DNA of 64,000 bases from JBNAGF01 sp049801055 (GTDB lineage: Bacteria > Pseudomonadota > Alphaproteobacteria > Rhodobacterales > Rhodobacteraceae): assembly GCF_049801055.1 (NCBI RefSeq), contig NZ_JBNAGF010000004.1, forward strand, positions 1 to 64,000. The letters are read 5' to 3'. The translations under genes and the position numbers were made by a program. This document shows positions 1 through 8,744 of this stretch, one piece after another. Below the pieces are notes generated by a model. It made no database searches, was not told where the DNA came from, and saw only the letters and a list, made by a program, of their open reading frames with translations. Every line of letters begins with the position of its first letter. The first letter of the stretch is position 1.

Positions 1-18
1 CAAAGGGGGACAAGAAGG

Positions 19-1590
19 TTGAAGATAGGGACACCTAGAGAGACATTTTCGGGCGAGTCTCGCGTTGCGATGACGCCTGAGTCTGCGATTCAGTTGCAGA
101 AGCTTGGCTATGAGTGCGCGATTGAGGCTGGGGCCGGAGCTGCTGCGGGTTTTTCGGACGCGGCTTATACGGCTGCCGGGGTTGAGATCATCAAGACGGC
201 GGCGGGTCTTTGGAAGGCTTCGGACATCATTGCGAAGGTGCGTCAGCCGAACGAGACGGAGCTGAAGCGTCTGACGAAGGAAAAGACGCTGATTTCGTTC
301 TTCAACCCTGCTGGCAACGAGCCTGGCATGGAGGCGGCGAAGGCGAAGGGGGCCAACGTGATCGCCATGGAGATGGTTCCCCGGATCAGCCGGGCCCAGA
401 AGATGGACGCGCTGTCGTCGATGGCGAACATTGCGGGTTACCGGGCGGTGATCGAGGCCGGGAACAATTTCGGCCGGTTCTTCACGGGCCAGATCACGGC
501 GGCGGGCAAGGTCCCACCGGCCAAGGTTCTGGTTGTCGGCGCCGGGGTTGCGGGTCTTGCCGCGATCGGCACCTCGACCAGTCTCGGTGCGATCACCTAT
601 GCGTTCGACGTGCGCCCCGAAGTGGCCGAGCAGGTTGAGTCGATGGGGGCCGAGTTCGTCTATCTCGACTTCGAGGAAGAGCAGCAGGACGGCGCCTCGA
701 CCGGCGGCTATGCTTCGGTGCAGTCCGACGAGTTCCGCGAAGCGCAGCTGGCCAAGTTCCGCGAGCTGGCGCCAGAAGTGGACATCGTGATCACTACGGC
801 GCTGATCCCCAACCGCGAGGCGCCGGAGCTGTGGACCAAGGACATGGTCGAGGCGATGAAGCCGGGTTCGGTGATCGTCGATCTGGCGGCGGAGAAGGGC
901 GGCAACTGCAAGCTGACCGTGGCTGACGAGAAGATCGTGACCGACAATGGCGTAACCATCATCGGCTATACCGACTTCCCGAGCCGGATGGCGGCACAGT
1001 CCTCGTCGCTTTACGCCACCAACATCCGCCACATGATGGCCGATCTGACGCCCGAGAAGGACGGTCAGATCAATCACGACATGGAAGATGACGTGATCCG
1101 CGGCGCCACGGTGACCTATCAGGGCGACATTACCTTCCCGCCACCGCCGCCCAAGGTGCAGGCGATCGCGGCGCAGCCCAAGCAAGAGGTCAAGGAACTG
1201 ACGCCCGAAGAAAAGCGGGCGCAGGAGATTGCCGAGTTCAAGGCGCAGACCAAGCAGCAGGTGACCCTGCTGGCCATTGGCGGGGCGCTGATGCTGGGCG
1301 TTGGCCTTGTGGCCCCGGCCAGCTTCATGCAGCATTTCATCGTGTTCGTGCTGGCGGTCTTTGTCGGCTTCCAGGTGATCTGGGGCGTGGCACACAGCCT
1401 GCACACGCCGCTGATGGCGGTGACCAACGCGATCTCGTCGATCATCATCCTGGGTGCGCTCATGCAAATGGGATCGGGCTCGTTCCTGGTGATCCTCCTC
1501 GCCGCGCTTTCGGTCTTCATGGCCGGGATCAACATCTTTGGCGGCTTCCTCGTGACCCGGCGCATGCTCGCCATGTTCCAGAAATCCTGA
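19..1590 (+). CDS. pntA: NAD(P) transhydrogenase subunit alpha
   Basis: This is the alpha subunit of the proton-translocating transhydrogenase, which uses the proton gradient to move hydride from NADH to NADP+ in the inner membrane. The 523-residue protein has the soluble NAD-binding domain I first (typical start MKIGTPRE, RISRAQ motif near residue 122, Rossmann motif GAGVAGLAA near 174). A proline-rich linker lies near 375, and four hydrophobic segments fill residues 415-523. It is the fused E. coli-type alpha subunit and not the split PntAA/PntAB form known from some alphaproteobacteria. The start is TTG, chosen because it gives the conserved N-terminus and follows a purine-rich AAGGGGGA. 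pntB follows 14 bases later, so the two are co-transcribed. Confidence 0.95.
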   Translation: MKIGTPRETFSGESRVAMTPESAIQLQKLGYECAIEAGAGAAAGFSDAAYTAAGVEIIKTAAGLWKASDIIAKVRQPNETELKRLTKEKTLISFFNPAGNEPGMEAAKAKGANVIAMEMVPRISRAQKMDALSSMANIAGYRAVIEAGNNFGRFFTGQITAAGKVPPAKVLVVGAGVAGLAAIGTSTSLGAITYAFDVRPEVAEQVESMGAEFVYLDFEEEQQDGASTGGYASVQSDEFREAQLAKFRELAPEVDIVITTALIPNREAPELWTKDMVEAMKPGSVIVDLAAEKGGNCKLTVADEKIVTDNGVTIIGYTDFPSRMAAQSSSLYATNIRHMMADLTPEKDGQINHDMEDDVIRGATVTYQGDITFPPPPPKVQAIAAQPKQEVKELTPEEKRAQEIAEFKAQTKQQVTLLAIGGALMLGVGLVAPASFMQHFIVFVLAVFVGFQVIWGVAHSLHTPLMAVTNAISSIIILGALMQMGSGSFLVILLAALSVFMAGINIFGGFLVTRRMLAMFQKS

Positions 1591-1604
1591 AGGAGTAGAG
1601 GACA

Positions 1605-3038
1605 ATGGACTTCGGATTTACGACTGCGGCCTATGTTGTCGCTGCTGTTCTCTTCATCCTGTCGCTGGGCGGCCTTTCGGGCCAGGAAAGCGCCAAGCGC
1701 GCTGTCTGGTACGGAATTGTCGGCATGGCGCTGGCGGTGTTTGCCACTCTGATCGGTCCCGGTGCAGGCCTGTGGTGGCTGTCGATCATCCTGATCGCGG
1801 CCGGTGGCATGATCGGCTATCAGCTGGCGTCGCGGGTCGAGATGACCCAGATGCCGGAACTGGTGGCCGGCATGCACGCGCTGGTCGGTCTGGCTGCCGT
1901 GTTCGTGGGCTTCAATGCCCATTTCGAACTGGGCAACGTCATGGCGATGGACGAGACCGCAAAGAAAGCGCTGGAAGGCTTTGCCGCGCTGCTGGCCAAG
2001 AAGGACAGCGTTGAGATCAACATCCTGCGGGTCGAGGCCTCGCTGGGCATCTGGATCGGGGCCGTGACCTTCACCGGTTCGGTGATTGCCTATGGCAAGC
2101 TCTCGGGCAAGGTGACCTCGGCGGCCACCAAGCTGCCTGGCGGCCATGTGCTGAACGCCAGTGCGGCCGCGCTGTCGCTGCTGTGCCTGATCTGGTACCT
2201 GAACTCGGGTAGCTTCTTTCCGCTGCTGATCCTGACCATCGCGGCGCTGTTCATCGGCTATCACCTGATCATGGGCATCGGTGGCGCCGACATGCCGGTG
2301 GTTGTCTCGATGCTCAACTCGTACTCGGGCTGGGCCGCGGCAGCGATCGGCTTCTCGCTTGGCAACGACCTGCTGATCGTGGTCGGTGCGCTGGTGGGCT
2401 CTTCGGGTGCGATCCTGTCTTACATCATGTGCAAGGCGATGAACCGCTCCTTCGTTTCTGTGATCCTCGGCGGCTTCGGCGGCGAGCAGGGGCCGCAGAT
2501 GGAGGTCGAGGGCGAGCAGGTTGCGATCGAGACCGACGGCGTGGCCGCCGCGCTCAACGAGGCCGACAGCGTCATCATCATCCCCGGTTACGGCATGGCC
2601 GTGGCACAGGCGCAGGCTGCAGTCAGCGACCTGACCAAGAAGCTGCGCGCCAAGGGCAAGAATGTCCGTTTTGCCATCCACCCCGTCGCCGGGCGCCTGC
2701 CCGGACACATGAACGTGCTGCTGGCCGAAGCAAAAGTGCCCTACGACATCGTGATGGAGATGGACGAGATCAACGAGGACTTCCCGGAAACGGATGTCTC
2801 GATCGTCATCGGCTCGAACGACATCGTCAACCCGGCCGCACAGGACGACCCCAACTCACCCATCGCCGGCATGCCGGTGCTGGAATGCTGGAAGTCCAAG
2901 CAGGTCTTCGTGATGAAACGCGGGCAGGGAACCGGATATTCCGGCATCGAAAACCCCCTCTTCTTCAAGGAAAACACCCGCATGTTCTACGGAGACGCAA
3001 AAGCGTCGCTCGACAAACTGCTCCCAATGATCGAATGA
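1605..3038 (+). CDS. pntB: NAD(P) transhydrogenase subunit beta
   Basis: This 477-residue beta subunit supplies most of the membrane proton channel and the NADP-binding domain III of transhydrogenase. Around nine hydrophobic segments occupy residues 1-265, including the His in the HALVGLAAVFVG region that belongs to the proton pathway in this family. The C-terminal third is soluble, with the NADP-binding motif PGYGMAVAQAQ near 328 and a conserved end with GSNDIVNPAA. AAGGAG stands at 1591 directly after the pntA stop, giving a good ribosome site for the ATG. Length and domain order are normal for the family. The gene pairs with pntA as one enzyme and supplies NADPH, which fits the NADP-dependent malic enzyme downstream. 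Confidence 0.95.
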   Translation: MDFGFTTAAYVVAAVLFILSLGGLSGQESAKRAVWYGIVGMALAVFATLIGPGAGLWWLSIILIAAGGMIGYQLASRVEMTQMPELVAGMHALVGLAAVFVGFNAHFELGNVMAMDETAKKALEGFAALLAKKDSVEINILRVEASLGIWIGAVTFTGSVIAYGKLSGKVTSAATKLPGGHVLNASAAALSLLCLIWYLNSGSFFPLLILTIAALFIGYHLIMGIGGADMPVVVSMLNSYSGWAAAAIGFSLGNDLLIVVGALVGSSGAILSYIMCKAMNRSFVSVILGGFGGEQGPQMEVEGEQVAIETDGVAAALNEADSVIIIPGYGMAVAQAQAAVSDLTKKLRAKGKNVRFAIHPVAGRLPGHMNVLLAEAKVPYDIVMEMDEINEDFPETDVSIVIGSNDIVNPAAQDDPNSPIAGMPVLECWKSKQVFVMKRGQGTGYSGIENPLFFKENTRMFYGDAKASLDKLLPMIE

Positions 3039-3163
3039 AAATAATCATAATCACGTAAACAGGGGCCAAATAGGTTCGGGGTATTGATTTGGGCTGTAAA
3101 TTTCCATGCCACGGGGTTTACTGACGGCCAGAAATTGAAAGCTGAAAAATTGGAGGGACCAAG

Positions 3164-5443
3164 TTGGTACAAGATTCGGACGGCCGGGCTAAGAATGCGG
3201 CGCTGGACTACCATGAGTTCCCCAAGCCGGGAAAACTCGAGATTCGCGCAACAAAGCCACTGGCCAACAGCCGTGATCTCACCCGAGCATACTCTCCGGG
3301 CGTTGCTGACGCCTGTATCGCAATTTCGAAAGCTCAGAATGAGGCTTTCCGCTTTACTGCCAAAGGGAACCTGGTTGCGGTTGTCTCGAACGGGTCTGCT
3401 GTTCTTGGTCTGGGGAACATCGGCGCCCAAGCCGCCAAGCCCGTCATGGAAGGAAAGGCGGTCCTGTTCAAAAAGTTCGCCAACATTGATTGCTTTGACA
3501 TCGAAGTTGACGAAGAGGACCCCGAGAAACTTGCCGATATCGTCTGTTCGCTCGAACCGACATTCGGGGCAGTCAATCTCGAAGACATCAAGGCGCCAGA
3601 CTGCTTTGTCGTCGAAAAGCTGTGTCGGGAACGGATGAACATCCCTGTCTTCCACGATGACCAGCACGGAACTGCCATTGTGGTGGGGGCTGCCGCCACA
3701 AATGCGCTGCATGTTGCGGGCAAACGGTTTGAAGATATCAAGGTAGTATCAACGGGCGGTGGGGCCGCCGGCATCGCTTGCCTGGACATGATGGTCAAGC
3801 TTGGCGTTCCGAAGAAGAACATCTGGCTCTGCGATATTCATGGGCTTGTCTACGAGGGTCGGGCCGAGGATATGAACCCGCAAAAAGCAGCTTATGCACA
3901 GAAATCTGAACTGCGCAGATTGGATGACGTCATCGGCGAGGCCGACTTCTTTCTTGGCCTGTCAGGGGCCGACGTGCTGAGCCCGGACATGGTTAGGCGA
4001 ATGGCCAACCGCCCCGTCATCTTTGCGCTGGCAAACCCGACCCCGGAGATTATGCCTGACCTCGCGCGCGCGGCGGTTCCTGATGCCATCATAGCAACCG
4101 GACGGTCTGACTACCCGAACCAAGTCAACAATGTTCTTTGCTTTCCTTTCATATTCCGAGGCGCGCTTGATGTCGGCGCGACCGAGATCAATGATGAAAT
4201 GAAGGTGGCCTGTATTAAGGCAATCGCTGCATTGGCACGAACAACCACAATTGCCGAAACCGCTTCGGTCTATAAAGACGAACAACTGACTTTCGGGCCC
4301 GACTACCTGATACCCAAGCCATTTGATCCTCGGATGACTGGCGTTGTTGCCAGCGCAGTTGCCAAGGCGGCTATGGACACCGGAGTGGCCACCCGCCCGA
4401 TCGCGGATCTTCCAGCCTATAAAGAATCGCTCGACGGCGCGGTTTTCAGGTCCGCACTTGTCATGCGGCCTGTCTTCGAAAGCGCCCACAAAGCCGGACG
4501 AAAAGTTGTTTTTGCCGAAGGCGAAGATGAACGAGTATTGCGTGCGGCGCAGGCCATGGTGGAAGAAACAACAACGCTGCCTATCCTCATCGGCCGTCCC
4601 GACGTCGTCAGCATGCGACTGGAAGGAATCGGTCTCTCAATCCGCCCAGGTCGTGATTTTGAGCTGGTTGACCCAGAACACGACACCCGCCATTCAGAGT
4701 ACTGGCAGACGTATCGCGGGCTGATGTCCCGCAAGGGCATCACCCCAGATCTGGCCAGAACTATCACCCGCACGAACACAACGGCAATTGCCGCAATCAT
4801 GGTCTATCTTGGTCAGGCAGACAGCATGATTTGCGGAACATTCGGGCAGTTTCACTGGCACCTGCGCTACGTCACGCAGTTGCTGCAGAAAGATGACCTG
4901 GAGCCGGTGGCTGCCCTGTCGATGATGATCCTTGAAGATGGGCCGCTGTTCATAGCCGATACACAAGTCAATCAACAACCGACCGCCGAGCAAATTGCCC
5001 GGACGGTCGAAGGATGCGCCCGGCATATTCGAAGGTTCGGGATCGAGCCACGTATCGCGCTATGTTCCTACTCGCAATTCGGCGATCTTGATACCGATTC
5101 GGGAAGGCGAATGCGCGGCGCGATGGATCTGCTTGATCGGCGTGACTCCAATTTTCTCTATGACGGAGAGATGAACCTTGACGCCGCTCTGGATGCAGAG
5201 ATCCGATCAAGACTGCTGCCGGATTCCCGGCTGCAGGGATCAGCCAATGCGCTGGTGTTTGCGAATGTTGACGCGGCCAGTGCTGTGCGAAACATCCTGA
5301 AAATGAAAGCCGATGGCTTGGAAGTCGGCCCAATCCTAATGGGAATGGGAAATCGGGCCCATGTGGTCACTCCGGCCATCACGGCACGGGGGCTTCTCAA
5401 CATGTCGGCCATAGCAGGAACACCGGTCGCTCACTACGGCTGA
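3164..5443 (+). CDS. maeB: NADP-dependent malic enzyme, malic-PTA fusion
   Basis: This enzyme oxidatively decarboxylates malate to pyruvate with NADP+, an anaplerotic and NADPH-making step. The 759-residue protein has the malic-enzyme half at residues 1-420 (AYSPGVADAC near 43, VSNGSAVLGLGNIG, metal-binding FHDDQHGTA near 163, nucleotide-binding STGGGAAGI near 192). A C-terminal phosphotransacetylase-like domain begins near 445 with KVVFAEGEDERVLRAAQ. In known MaeB proteins this second domain is regulatory and is thought not to have phosphotransacetylase activity. The start is TTG with GGAGGG seven bases upstream. The 125 bases before it hold no gene. The gene converges on pckA, the other C4-to-C3 enzyme, across a shared terminator. 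Confidence 0.93.
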   Translation: MVQDSDGRAKNAALDYHEFPKPGKLEIRATKPLANSRDLTRAYSPGVADACIAISKAQNEAFRFTAKGNLVAVVSNGSAVLGLGNIGAQAAKPVMEGKAVLFKKFANIDCFDIEVDEEDPEKLADIVCSLEPTFGAVNLEDIKAPDCFVVEKLCRERMNIPVFHDDQHGTAIVVGAAATNALHVAGKRFEDIKVVSTGGGAAGIACLDMMVKLGVPKKNIWLCDIHGLVYEGRAEDMNPQKAAYAQKSELRRLDDVIGEADFFLGLSGADVLSPDMVRRMANRPVIFALANPTPEIMPDLARAAVPDAIIATGRSDYPNQVNNVLCFPFIFRGALDVGATEINDEMKVACIKAIAALARTTTIAETASVYKDEQLTFGPDYLIPKPFDPRMTGVVASAVAKAAMDTGVATRPIADLPAYKESLDGAVFRSALVMRPVFESAHKAGRKVVFAEGEDERVLRAAQAMVEETTTLPILIGRPDVVSMRLEGIGLSIRPGRDFELVDPEHDTRHSEYWQTYRGLMSRKGITPDLARTITRTNTTAIAAIMVYLGQADSMICGTFGQFHWHLRYVTQLLQKDDLEPVAALSMMILEDGPLFIADTQVNQQPTAEQIARTVEGCARHIRRFGIEPRIALCSYSQFGDLDTDSGRRMRGAMDLLDRRDSNFLYDGEMNLDAALDAEIRSRLLPDSRLQGSANALVFANVDAASAVRNILKMKADGLEVGPILMGMGNRAHVVTPAITARGLLNMSAIAGTPVAHYG

Positions 5444-5464
5444 GTTGGCTCTGAAAAAGCAAAC

Positions 5465-5496
5465 GGCCCCGAATTTTTCAACCCGGGGCCCTTTCT
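5465..5496. terminator. Shared terminator between maeB and pckA
   Basis: A perfect 7-bp stem (GGCCCCG at 5465-5471 with CGGGGCC at 5484-5490) has a T-rich loop and is followed by CTTTCT. It lies in the 70-base gap between two convergent genes and could stop transcription from both sides. Confidence 0.75.
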
Positions 5497-5513
5497 GAGC
5501 GTCGCTGAATTCA

Positions 5514-7112
5514 TTACCCGACAGCAACAGCCTTAACATCATCGTCAATATAGGGCAGGTACTGTTCAAAGTTGTCTGCGAACATCTGCACCAGTTTCGC
5601 AGCCTGCGCATCATATGCCTCAGGGTTGTCCCATGTGCGGCGCGGGTTGAGGAGAACTTCGGCAACACCGGGCACCGAAACGGGAACGTCAAACCCGAAA
5701 TTGGCGTCTTTGCGGAACTCCACATCCGACAGCGAACCGTCCAGAGCAGCTGTCAGCAGGGCCCGCGTCGCCTTGATCGGCATACGAGCACCAGTACCAT
5801 AGGCACCACCCGTCCAGCCTGAGTTTACCAGCCAGCAGGTCGAACCGTGCTGCGTGATTTTCTCGCGCAACAACTTCCCATACACCTCCGGGCGGCGCGG
5901 CATGAACGGCGCGCCGAAACAGGTCGAGAATACTGGCTGCGGTTCAGTCAATCCGCGTTCGGTTCCCGCCATCTTTGCGGTGAACCCCAAAAGAAAATGA
6001 TACATGGCCTGCTCGGGTGTCAGGCGCGCGATTGGCGGCATGACACCAAATGCGTCACAGGTCAGCATAACCACATTCTTGGGGTGTCCTGCCAATCCGA
6101 TCTGCGAGGCATTCGGTATGTACTCCAGCGGATAGGCGCACCGCATATTCTCGGTCAGGCTCGTATCCTGATAGTCGAGCTCACGGGTATCTTCATCATA
6201 TACCATGTTCTCGATCACGGTTCCGAACATCGAACAGGTGGCGAAGATCTCCGGCTCTGCTTCGGGGCTCAGGTTGATAGTTTTTGCATAGCAGCCACCT
6301 TCAAAGTTAAAGGTGCCCTTGTCGGACCAGCCATGCTCGTCATCACCCAGCAAAGTCCGGTTCGGATCCGCCGACAAAGTGGTCTTACCCGTGCCGCTGA
6401 GTCCAAAGAAAATCGCAGAGTCCACCGGGTTTCCGTTTGCGTGGTTCGCCGAGCAGTGCATCGGCATGACGCCTTTTTCGGGCAACAGATAATTCATCAG
6501 ACCGAAAACCGACTTCTTGTTTTCACCCGCGTATTCGGTGTTACCGATCAGGATCAGTTTCCGGTCGATATTCACGGCGATCACTGTTTCGGAGTTGCAG
6601 CCGTGACGTTCCGGATCTGCCTTGAAGCTTGGACAATTGATAATCGTGTAGTCGGCAACAAAACCCGCCAGATCGTCCTGATCCGGACGACGAAGCATGT
6701 ATCTGATGAAGAGGTTGTGCCACGCGAGTTCGTTGACGACGCGAACATTGATGCTGTGGGCATGATCGGCGCCAGCATAGAGATCCTGAACGAAGTAATC
6801 GCGGCCTTCCATATGGGCCAACATGTCTTCGTAGAGTTGGTCAAAGGAGCTCGGATCCATCGCTGCGTTGTTTTCCCACCAGATCTGATCCTTGGTGGTT
6901 TCCGTGCGGACAGTAAACTTGTCCTTTGGCGAACGACCGGTGAACTCTCCTGTGCTGACAAGCAGAGTTCCCCCCTGTCCCAACTCACCTTCGCCGCGGG
7001 AGACCGCAGCCTCAACCAAGGCAGCCTGCATGAGGTTGTAGTGGACGTTCCCAAGGTTGCTTATGCCCTGATCTTCAAGGCGGAACTTCGGGTTCACTCG
7101 GTCGGTTGTCAT
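5514..7112 (-). CDS. pckA: Phosphoenolpyruvate carboxykinase (ATP)
   Basis: This enzyme converts oxaloacetate and ATP to phosphoenolpyruvate, the entry step of gluconeogenesis. From the start chosen here the protein is 532 residues, the usual length in this family. It shows the substrate loop FTGRSPKDKF, the kinase P-loop GLSGTGKTTLS with following DPNR, the EGGCYAKTINL metal-binding stretch and a C-terminal adenine-binding region. The open frame runs 26 codons further upstream, but the internal ATG at 7112 starts the conserved RVNPKFRLEDQGI and is preceded by GGGAGG at a good distance. The gene converges on maeB. A CG-centred palindrome sits about 150 bases upstream. Confidence 0.95.
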   Translation of the reverse strand: MTTDRVNPKFRLEDQGISNLGNVHYNLMQAALVEAAVSRGEGELGQGGTLLVSTGEFTGRSPKDKFTVRTETTKDQIWWENNAAMDPSSFDQLYEDMLAHMEGRDYFVQDLYAGADHAHSINVRVVNELAWHNLFIRYMLRRPDQDDLAGFVADYTIINCPSFKADPERHGCNSETVIAVNIDRKLILIGNTEYAGENKKSVFGLMNYLLPEKGVMPMHCSANHANGNPVDSAIFFGLSGTGKTTLSADPNRTLLGDDEHGWSDKGTFNFEGGCYAKTINLSPEAEPEIFATCSMFGTVIENMVYDEDTRELDYQDTSLTENMRCAYPLEYIPNASQIGLAGHPKNVVMLTCDAFGVMPPIARLTPEQAMYHFLLGFTAKMAGTERGLTEPQPVFSTCFGAPFMPRRPEVYGKLLREKITQHGSTCWLVNSGWTGGAYGTGARMPIKATRALLTAALDGSLSDVEFRKDANFGFDVPVSVPGVAEVLLNPRRTWDNPEAYDAQAAKLVQMFADNFEQYLPYIDDDVKAVAVG

Positions 7113-7265
7113 CAGATGCCTCCCTTGGCGGTCGTAAACTGTGCTTGCGCGACGCGGCCCGAAGCGAAATACAGCGGGACGTTCAGACACGCTCGCCGCC
7201 GCTTCTACATGACTCGCTCAAGAACGCACAGTGGTATTTGGTATTGTTAGCGCCACCTTTCCGAT

Positions 7266-7277
7266 GTTTGCGCAAAC
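7266..7277. promoter_or_regulatory. Palindrome upstream of pckA, candidate operator
   Basis: GTTTGCGCAAAC is a perfect 12-bp palindrome with a central CG, the form LacI-family repressors often bind. A TGTTAGCGC half-site lies nearby at 7245-7253. Both are between 130 and 165 bases upstream of the pckA start. LacI-type control of gluconeogenic genes is known in Rhodobacter. Assigning this site to such a regulator is inference. The rest of 7113-7618 holds no gene that I can support. Confidence 0.3.
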
Positions 7278-7618
7278 TCCTGTAATCCTAAAAGACTTTT
7301 TCGGATGGGAAGCCCTTTTCTTCCATCGCTCTGTTCGATTTTCTGCCTTGAACTGACGATGGTCTCGTTTTCTTGATCAGGCGGAGCAGCCTGATCTGAC
7401 TGGTTCTGGGCTGGGCGGTGTTCGTTCCGCGACATTTCCGGAAACAAGCGCTTCGCTCATTAAAGACCTCGTGGTTCCACAGAAACGAAACGCTCAATTT
7501 CTCGTCAAATACGTTGTGCGAACTCAGTTTCCTACCGGTGCCTATGGCAGTCATGCGCGGGAAGGGAAGCCGATTTGGACCAGTCAGATCGGGTTGCTCA
7601 TGGTGACCAAACGCACGA

Positions 7619-7638
7619 AAGCGCCCCAGAGGGCGCTT
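7619..7638 (-). terminator. Hairpin, probable displaced terminator of the initiator tRNA
   Basis: A perfect 8-bp stem (AAGCGCCC, loop CAGA, GGGCGCTT) lies 12 bases left of the attL core. Read on the minus strand, it sits where a terminator would stand just after the 3' end of the tRNA-Met if the island were removed. Its T-run is weak. The assignment depends on the island model. Confidence 0.5.
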
Positions 7639-7650
7639 CGCAGGATAATT

Positions 7651-7663
7651 TGGTTGCGGGAGC
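7651..7663 (+). repeat. attL core, direct repeat of the tRNA-Met 3' end
   Basis: TGGTTGCGGGAGC is identical to 21588-21600. Here it also forms the left arm of a perfect palindrome (10-bp stem, TGGTTGCGGG at 7651-7660 and CCCGCAACCA at 7663-7672, two-base spacer), so the end of the tRNA sequence is present in both orientations. Confidence 0.6.
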
Positions 7664-7672
7664 CCGCAACCA

Positions 7673-8069
7673 CCGTTGCAGAACGGAGCTAACATGCAGA
7701 GTTTGACTGCACACGGCCCGTAGCCGCCGTTGGCCAGCCGATCTGGTGAAGCGCTGCTGCTTCACCAGACCTGCCATTCGTGCGCCGTGCAGCATTTTCG
7801 AAAGGCGAGTGACCGACATGCGGGACAAACCCGCCTGATGCTCGTGCAGAGGAAATCGCCTTGTTTGGTTGACCGTGTCACGGAACTGCAAGCGGCGGCG
7901 CAGCACAGTTTCCCGAAACCGGACATTCAAATCGTCCAAATGGGCCGAAACCCAAACCGGCCATTCGCTGCGGCAGTGTCGAGCGTCTCAGATGCGGACA
8001 AAGCTGCCATTTGCTGTCTAGCAGCATTCGTCAGCTCCACAAGTAAGATCGTTAATCTGCGTTCAGCCG
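7673..8069. other. Gene-free stretch rich in hairpins at the left island end
   Basis: I can support no gene here. The clearest element is an 11-bp perfect stem at 7742-7769 (TCTGGTGAAGC, loop GCTGCT, GCTTCACCAGA), and weaker dyads lie around 7817-7831 and 7877-7887. The density of dyads beside the att core may mark recombinase arm sites or simply regulatory RNA. The function is not known. Confidence 0.5.
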
Positions 8070-8429
8070 TTATTTTAGTAGATCTCCAACGATTCCAACG
8101 GCATCCACAACCGTCGACATGTCGTCTGTAACTTCAAGAATATCATCACCTACTCGGATGTAACGGTTGCCTTGTCCTGGAGGCTTCATTTTCCATTTCG
8201 AAAGGTCCCCGATGTCTGTGTATTTCAAGTCACCGGGAAGTTTTGCACCGCGCGTATAACGCTTGATCTGCCCTGGGGGCACCTTTTTGGGACCTTTTCC
8301 AGGTTTCCCGTCCACCTTCACTTTGCTGGCCTTAGGCTTGTTGCCTTTATCTTTGGCCTCGGAAATGTCTGCAGAGACGGTAACGAAACTTGCGGCAAGC
8401 AGACCGGCAAACACGCTTGATATTTTCAT
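8070..8429 (-). CDS. Small secreted RcnB/CigR-like protein
   Basis: This 119-residue protein has a clear signal peptide (MKISSVFAGLLAASFVTVSA). A Lys/Gly/Pro-rich linker with a PPGQIKRY motif comes next. The C-terminal segment is RYIRVGDDILEVTDDMSTVVDAVG, broken by the usual spacing; it resembles the short periplasmic RcnB/CigR fold (V-G-D-D, then a hydrophobic strand ending V-D-A-V). RcnB acts in nickel and cobalt homeostasis in E. coli, whereas many relatives have no known role. The frame is open further upstream to 8744, but ATG at 8429 starts the signal peptide and follows GGAGGAG. The gene faces away from the Gly/Asn-rich secreted protein. Confidence 0.6.
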   Translation of the reverse strand: MKISSVFAGLLAASFVTVSADISEAKDKGNKPKASKVKVDGKPGKGPKKVPPGQIKRYTRGAKLPGDLKYTDIGDLSKWKMKPPGQGNRYIRVGDDILEVTDDMSTVVDAVGIVGDLLK

Positions 8430-8744
8430 ATGAAACTCCTCCCGAACAAGAAAAGACCTCCAACATTCGGGATTGGCAAGCGCAATTGTGGTCTTTGACG
8501 CCATAAAGCCCAAAAGCTGCGTAATAAAGAATAGCCCTGGCGAATCGCAGATAATCCGTTGGTTCTTTGGCTCTAGGGGTCTCTCGTCTTGGATACCCAA
8601 GGATTGCAACGGTGTCACCGGTCCAACGTCTACGTAAGCATTGAGCCAGTCATAGAATACACCAATTTTTGCCGGGTCGTTGACACAATCTTGCGGTAGA
8701 ATGCGTCCTGAAGTTGTGGGCAAATTTTCCTGGGAGCCGCTCAA

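Noticed and set aside
1119..2708. A 529-codon open frame on the minus strand across pntA and pntB
   Set aside because: It is antisense to two clearly recognised genes, and its His/Arg/Gln-rich product is the usual shadow of GC-rich coding sequence.
5847..7250. A 467-codon plus-strand frame opposite pckA
   Set aside because: pckA is certain; the reverse product has no recognisable domain.
7651..7672. The 10-bp palindrome as a simple intrinsic terminator
   Set aside because: A two-base loop and no T-run make it poor as a terminator; its identity to the tRNA end is better explained by an attachment site.
7288..7939. Overlapping minus-strand frames of 113 and 135 codons upstream of pckA
   Set aside because: No ribosome site, odd residue use and overlap with hairpins and the att core.
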